48,848 bases of DNA from Corallochytrium limacisporum (lineage: Eukaryota; Opisthokonta), in assembly GCA_002811645.1 (NCBI GenBank), contig PDIP01000020.1, positions 177,949 through 226,796 of the forward strand. Reading direction: 5' to 3'. Positions 47,329 to 48,848 of the stretch are shown here, one piece after another; within the stretch, counting starts at the first letter, position 1, and each line of letters starts with the position of its first letter. The notes below the pieces were generated by a model. The model was not told the origin of the DNA. It saw nothing but the letters and a program-made list of their open reading frames with translations, and did not search any database. Made by a program: the position numbers and the translations under genes.

Positions 47329-48848
47329 CACCACATATTACGATGTGAGCGCTACGGCTGTCATATGACAGATGCATGAGCTTCTCCTTGGGTGTCACTG
47401 ACAGAGAACGTCTGTGTCCTTTCCTAAATTCCAGGTTTGAATACCATTGTCTCTAGAGACTCAGCAAGAGAAGAAGCAAATAGATAACAGCTATCCGTAA
47501 GGCTCGATTCACCCATCCGTTGGCACGTGCACCAACACCGAACGCTTGGCTTTTCGGGACTCTAGGCGTCGAGGAAACAAATTCTAAGGCTATGGAAGCC
47601 GGTACTCATCATCGTTGCGTGCAGCCACCATGTCCGGTCATCACGCGCAGTCCCGCTAACTGCCACCACCGTCTTCACGCTACTCTTTTCCATTAGATTC
47701 TCTTGCGCAGAAACCCATTTGTGCTAACGGTTCCCCCTTCCCTCACTTTCCGCGCTCAATTCCCCTTTCCCCTCTCTCTTCCCTACCACTTGCGTCCCTT
47801 CCGGCTTTCCACGCACGCGATGCTGTGAGATTCCGGACAATCCCCACCTCAAGTACCACCGCGCTGGGTCCACTTAACTGAGTAAATACCCCGAGGTTTG
47901 TCGGTACGATGAAGAGATAAGACCCAATAGAACTAAGAGCCGGGGGACGGAGGGGGGTCGTGCCCTGTACCAAATATCTAGATTGTAGCCAGACAGTAAT
48001 GAAGGAAGATTGCAAAACTGAATGAAACATGGATGTTTCAATTGTGGCAGACCAGCTCTTGCATGAACACCATTGGTGAAGTGACTTGCGAGGCAAGACT
48101 AATGCCAAGTCTCGCTCACCAAAATAAAAACAACAACCAGAGCCTCAGCCGTCCACTGCTGCAGCCGCCTATCGTAGATTCATATGCGCAAGTAGTAGCT
48201 GTAGACCGTGTCTGCGGAATTACACTTGAAGTGATGCCGGCCGATCCAAGTGAAAGTCTTGCAGATCGATTGACTGCGGCTTGTAGGATCACTCTATCAA
48301 TCCCTCCCATTGCATGATATCAAGAATACTTTAGAGGTGATCCTAACCAAGAGATGGTCGAGAGATGACTTATCTGTGCATCGATCTCTTGTAGTTTTGC
48401 GCATGTCCATCGAATATTACTGGACCATGTGTATCGGTTCTGTTAGCTGATCGGCGTTGTCGCACATGCTCTTGAAGATTCCGCTGCCTCACCTTCTTGA
48501 CATCGACGGAGAGTATTTATCTTGGAGACCACTAAACCATTACCGCGGACAATGCCCCACAGACGACAGAACGTGGTGGTGGAAGGCGCAAAATCCAAGC
48601 AATGACTGACGGCAAACTTACGCGACATGACCTAAACTGGTTCCCAATACATTAAGTATGCGTGCGACGTCCTCCTAAATCTTAGCGGTCGGTGTATATA
48701 GAGAACGTGGTATGGTGAGCCCCGATCTGACCCAAACGCAACCGCTAAATGTTGCCGACTACCAACCTCTGCCCCATAAGTTAAGGAGGAATTTAGGTTT
48801 ATAGGGTCGCAACCTTCTTTGAATCAAATAAATCTTATCACATTTGAT
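47329..48848. other. Gene-free right edge and ABCC upstream region
   Basis: No supported gene is seen. The ABCC promoter lies at the left end with a 14-bp palindrome. A 94-codon ORF at 48033-48317 is open with an ATG but its product is unrecognised. A pyrimidine-rich stretch runs from about 47727 to 47800. An AATAAA appears near 48828. Confidence 0.5.
47358..47371. promoter_or_regulatory. 14-bp perfect palindrome upstream of the ABCC gene
   Basis: CTGTCATATGACAG is a perfect dyad centred about 37 bp before the ABCC start codon, with an E-box core CATATG. The position suits a leader or core-promoter binding site. Confidence 0.4.

Noticed and set aside
48033..48317. 94-codon ORF near the right edge
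   Set aside because: An ATG start and fairly protein-like tail, but no domain, no neighbours in support and no way to tell it from chance here.
1..48848. CRISPR arrays, insertion sequences, retrotransposons, viral insertions or rRNA
   Set aside because: No regularly spaced repeats, transposase, reverse transcriptase, capsid-type ORF or rRNA-like stretch was found on reading both strands.

Overview
The window is nuclear DNA from a eukaryotic microbe, most likely a single-celled opisthokont. Twelve well-supported protein genes are each a single uninterrupted ORF, including one of 10.1 kb, so the genome is intron-poor. The lineage hints are mixed but coherent. There is a Chs7-type chitin synthase export chaperone (best known from fungi), a citron/ROCK-type kinase and a talin-like FERM protein (opisthokont/amorphean actin biology), and an enkurin-domain protein (a marker of motile cilia). 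A chitin-making, flagellum-competent, intron-poor unicellular holozoan (Corallochytrium-like) or an early zoosporic fungus would fit. This placement is inference and was not tested with any tree.

Layout, left to right: gene-free 1-1778; citron-like kinase with ankyrin repeats (+, 1779-3935) convergent with ORC3 (-, 4042-6102), which has a 35-codon hydrophobic ORF just upstream; a 3.6-kb gap; Chs7 (+, 9848-10762); a 2.6-kb gap; a TBC/Rab-GAP-like gene (+, 13326-14963) convergent with cytosolic HSP90 (-, 15270-17405); a 1.6-kb divergent region with heat-shock elements; complex I subunit ESSS/NDUFB11 (+, 18963-19304) convergent with UPF2 (-, 19448-22747); a 367-bp bidirectional promoter; GPN1 (+, 23115-24155) convergent with TEN1 (-, 24193-24585); a bidirectional region; the giant PH-BEACH-WD40-FYVE protein ALFY/WDFY3 (+, 25115-35212) convergent with an enkurin-domain gene (-, 35303-36610); a bidirectional region; a FERM-LRR protein (+, 37560-41354); a secreted fibro-slime/PA14-like protein (+, 42183-43373) convergent with an ABCC transporter (-, 43507-47328); and a gene-free right edge.

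The genes do not form one pathway. They are housekeeping and cell-biology genes: DNA replication and telomeres (ORC3, TEN1), mRNA surveillance and RNA polymerase assembly (UPF2, GPN1), folding (HSP90), respiration (ESSS), traffic, autophagy and cytoskeleton (TBC, ALFY, FERM-LRR, citron-like kinase), and wall or surface (Chs7, fibro-slime). Neighbours mostly alternate as convergent and divergent pairs with 3'-3' gaps of 37-306 bp, so most regulatory DNA is shared.

The most unusual points are two domain combinations (citron-like kinase plus ankyrin; talin-like FERM plus a long LRR array), an ALFY whose FYVE finger has lost its lipid-binding signature, a TBC domain with doubtful catalytic fingers, and a Chs7 family member. 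In non-coding DNA there are several clusters of perfect inverted repeats and two copies of a C-run/G-run/CCCGGG element 41 kb apart. No rRNA, tRNA, CRISPR array or recognisable transposon was found.
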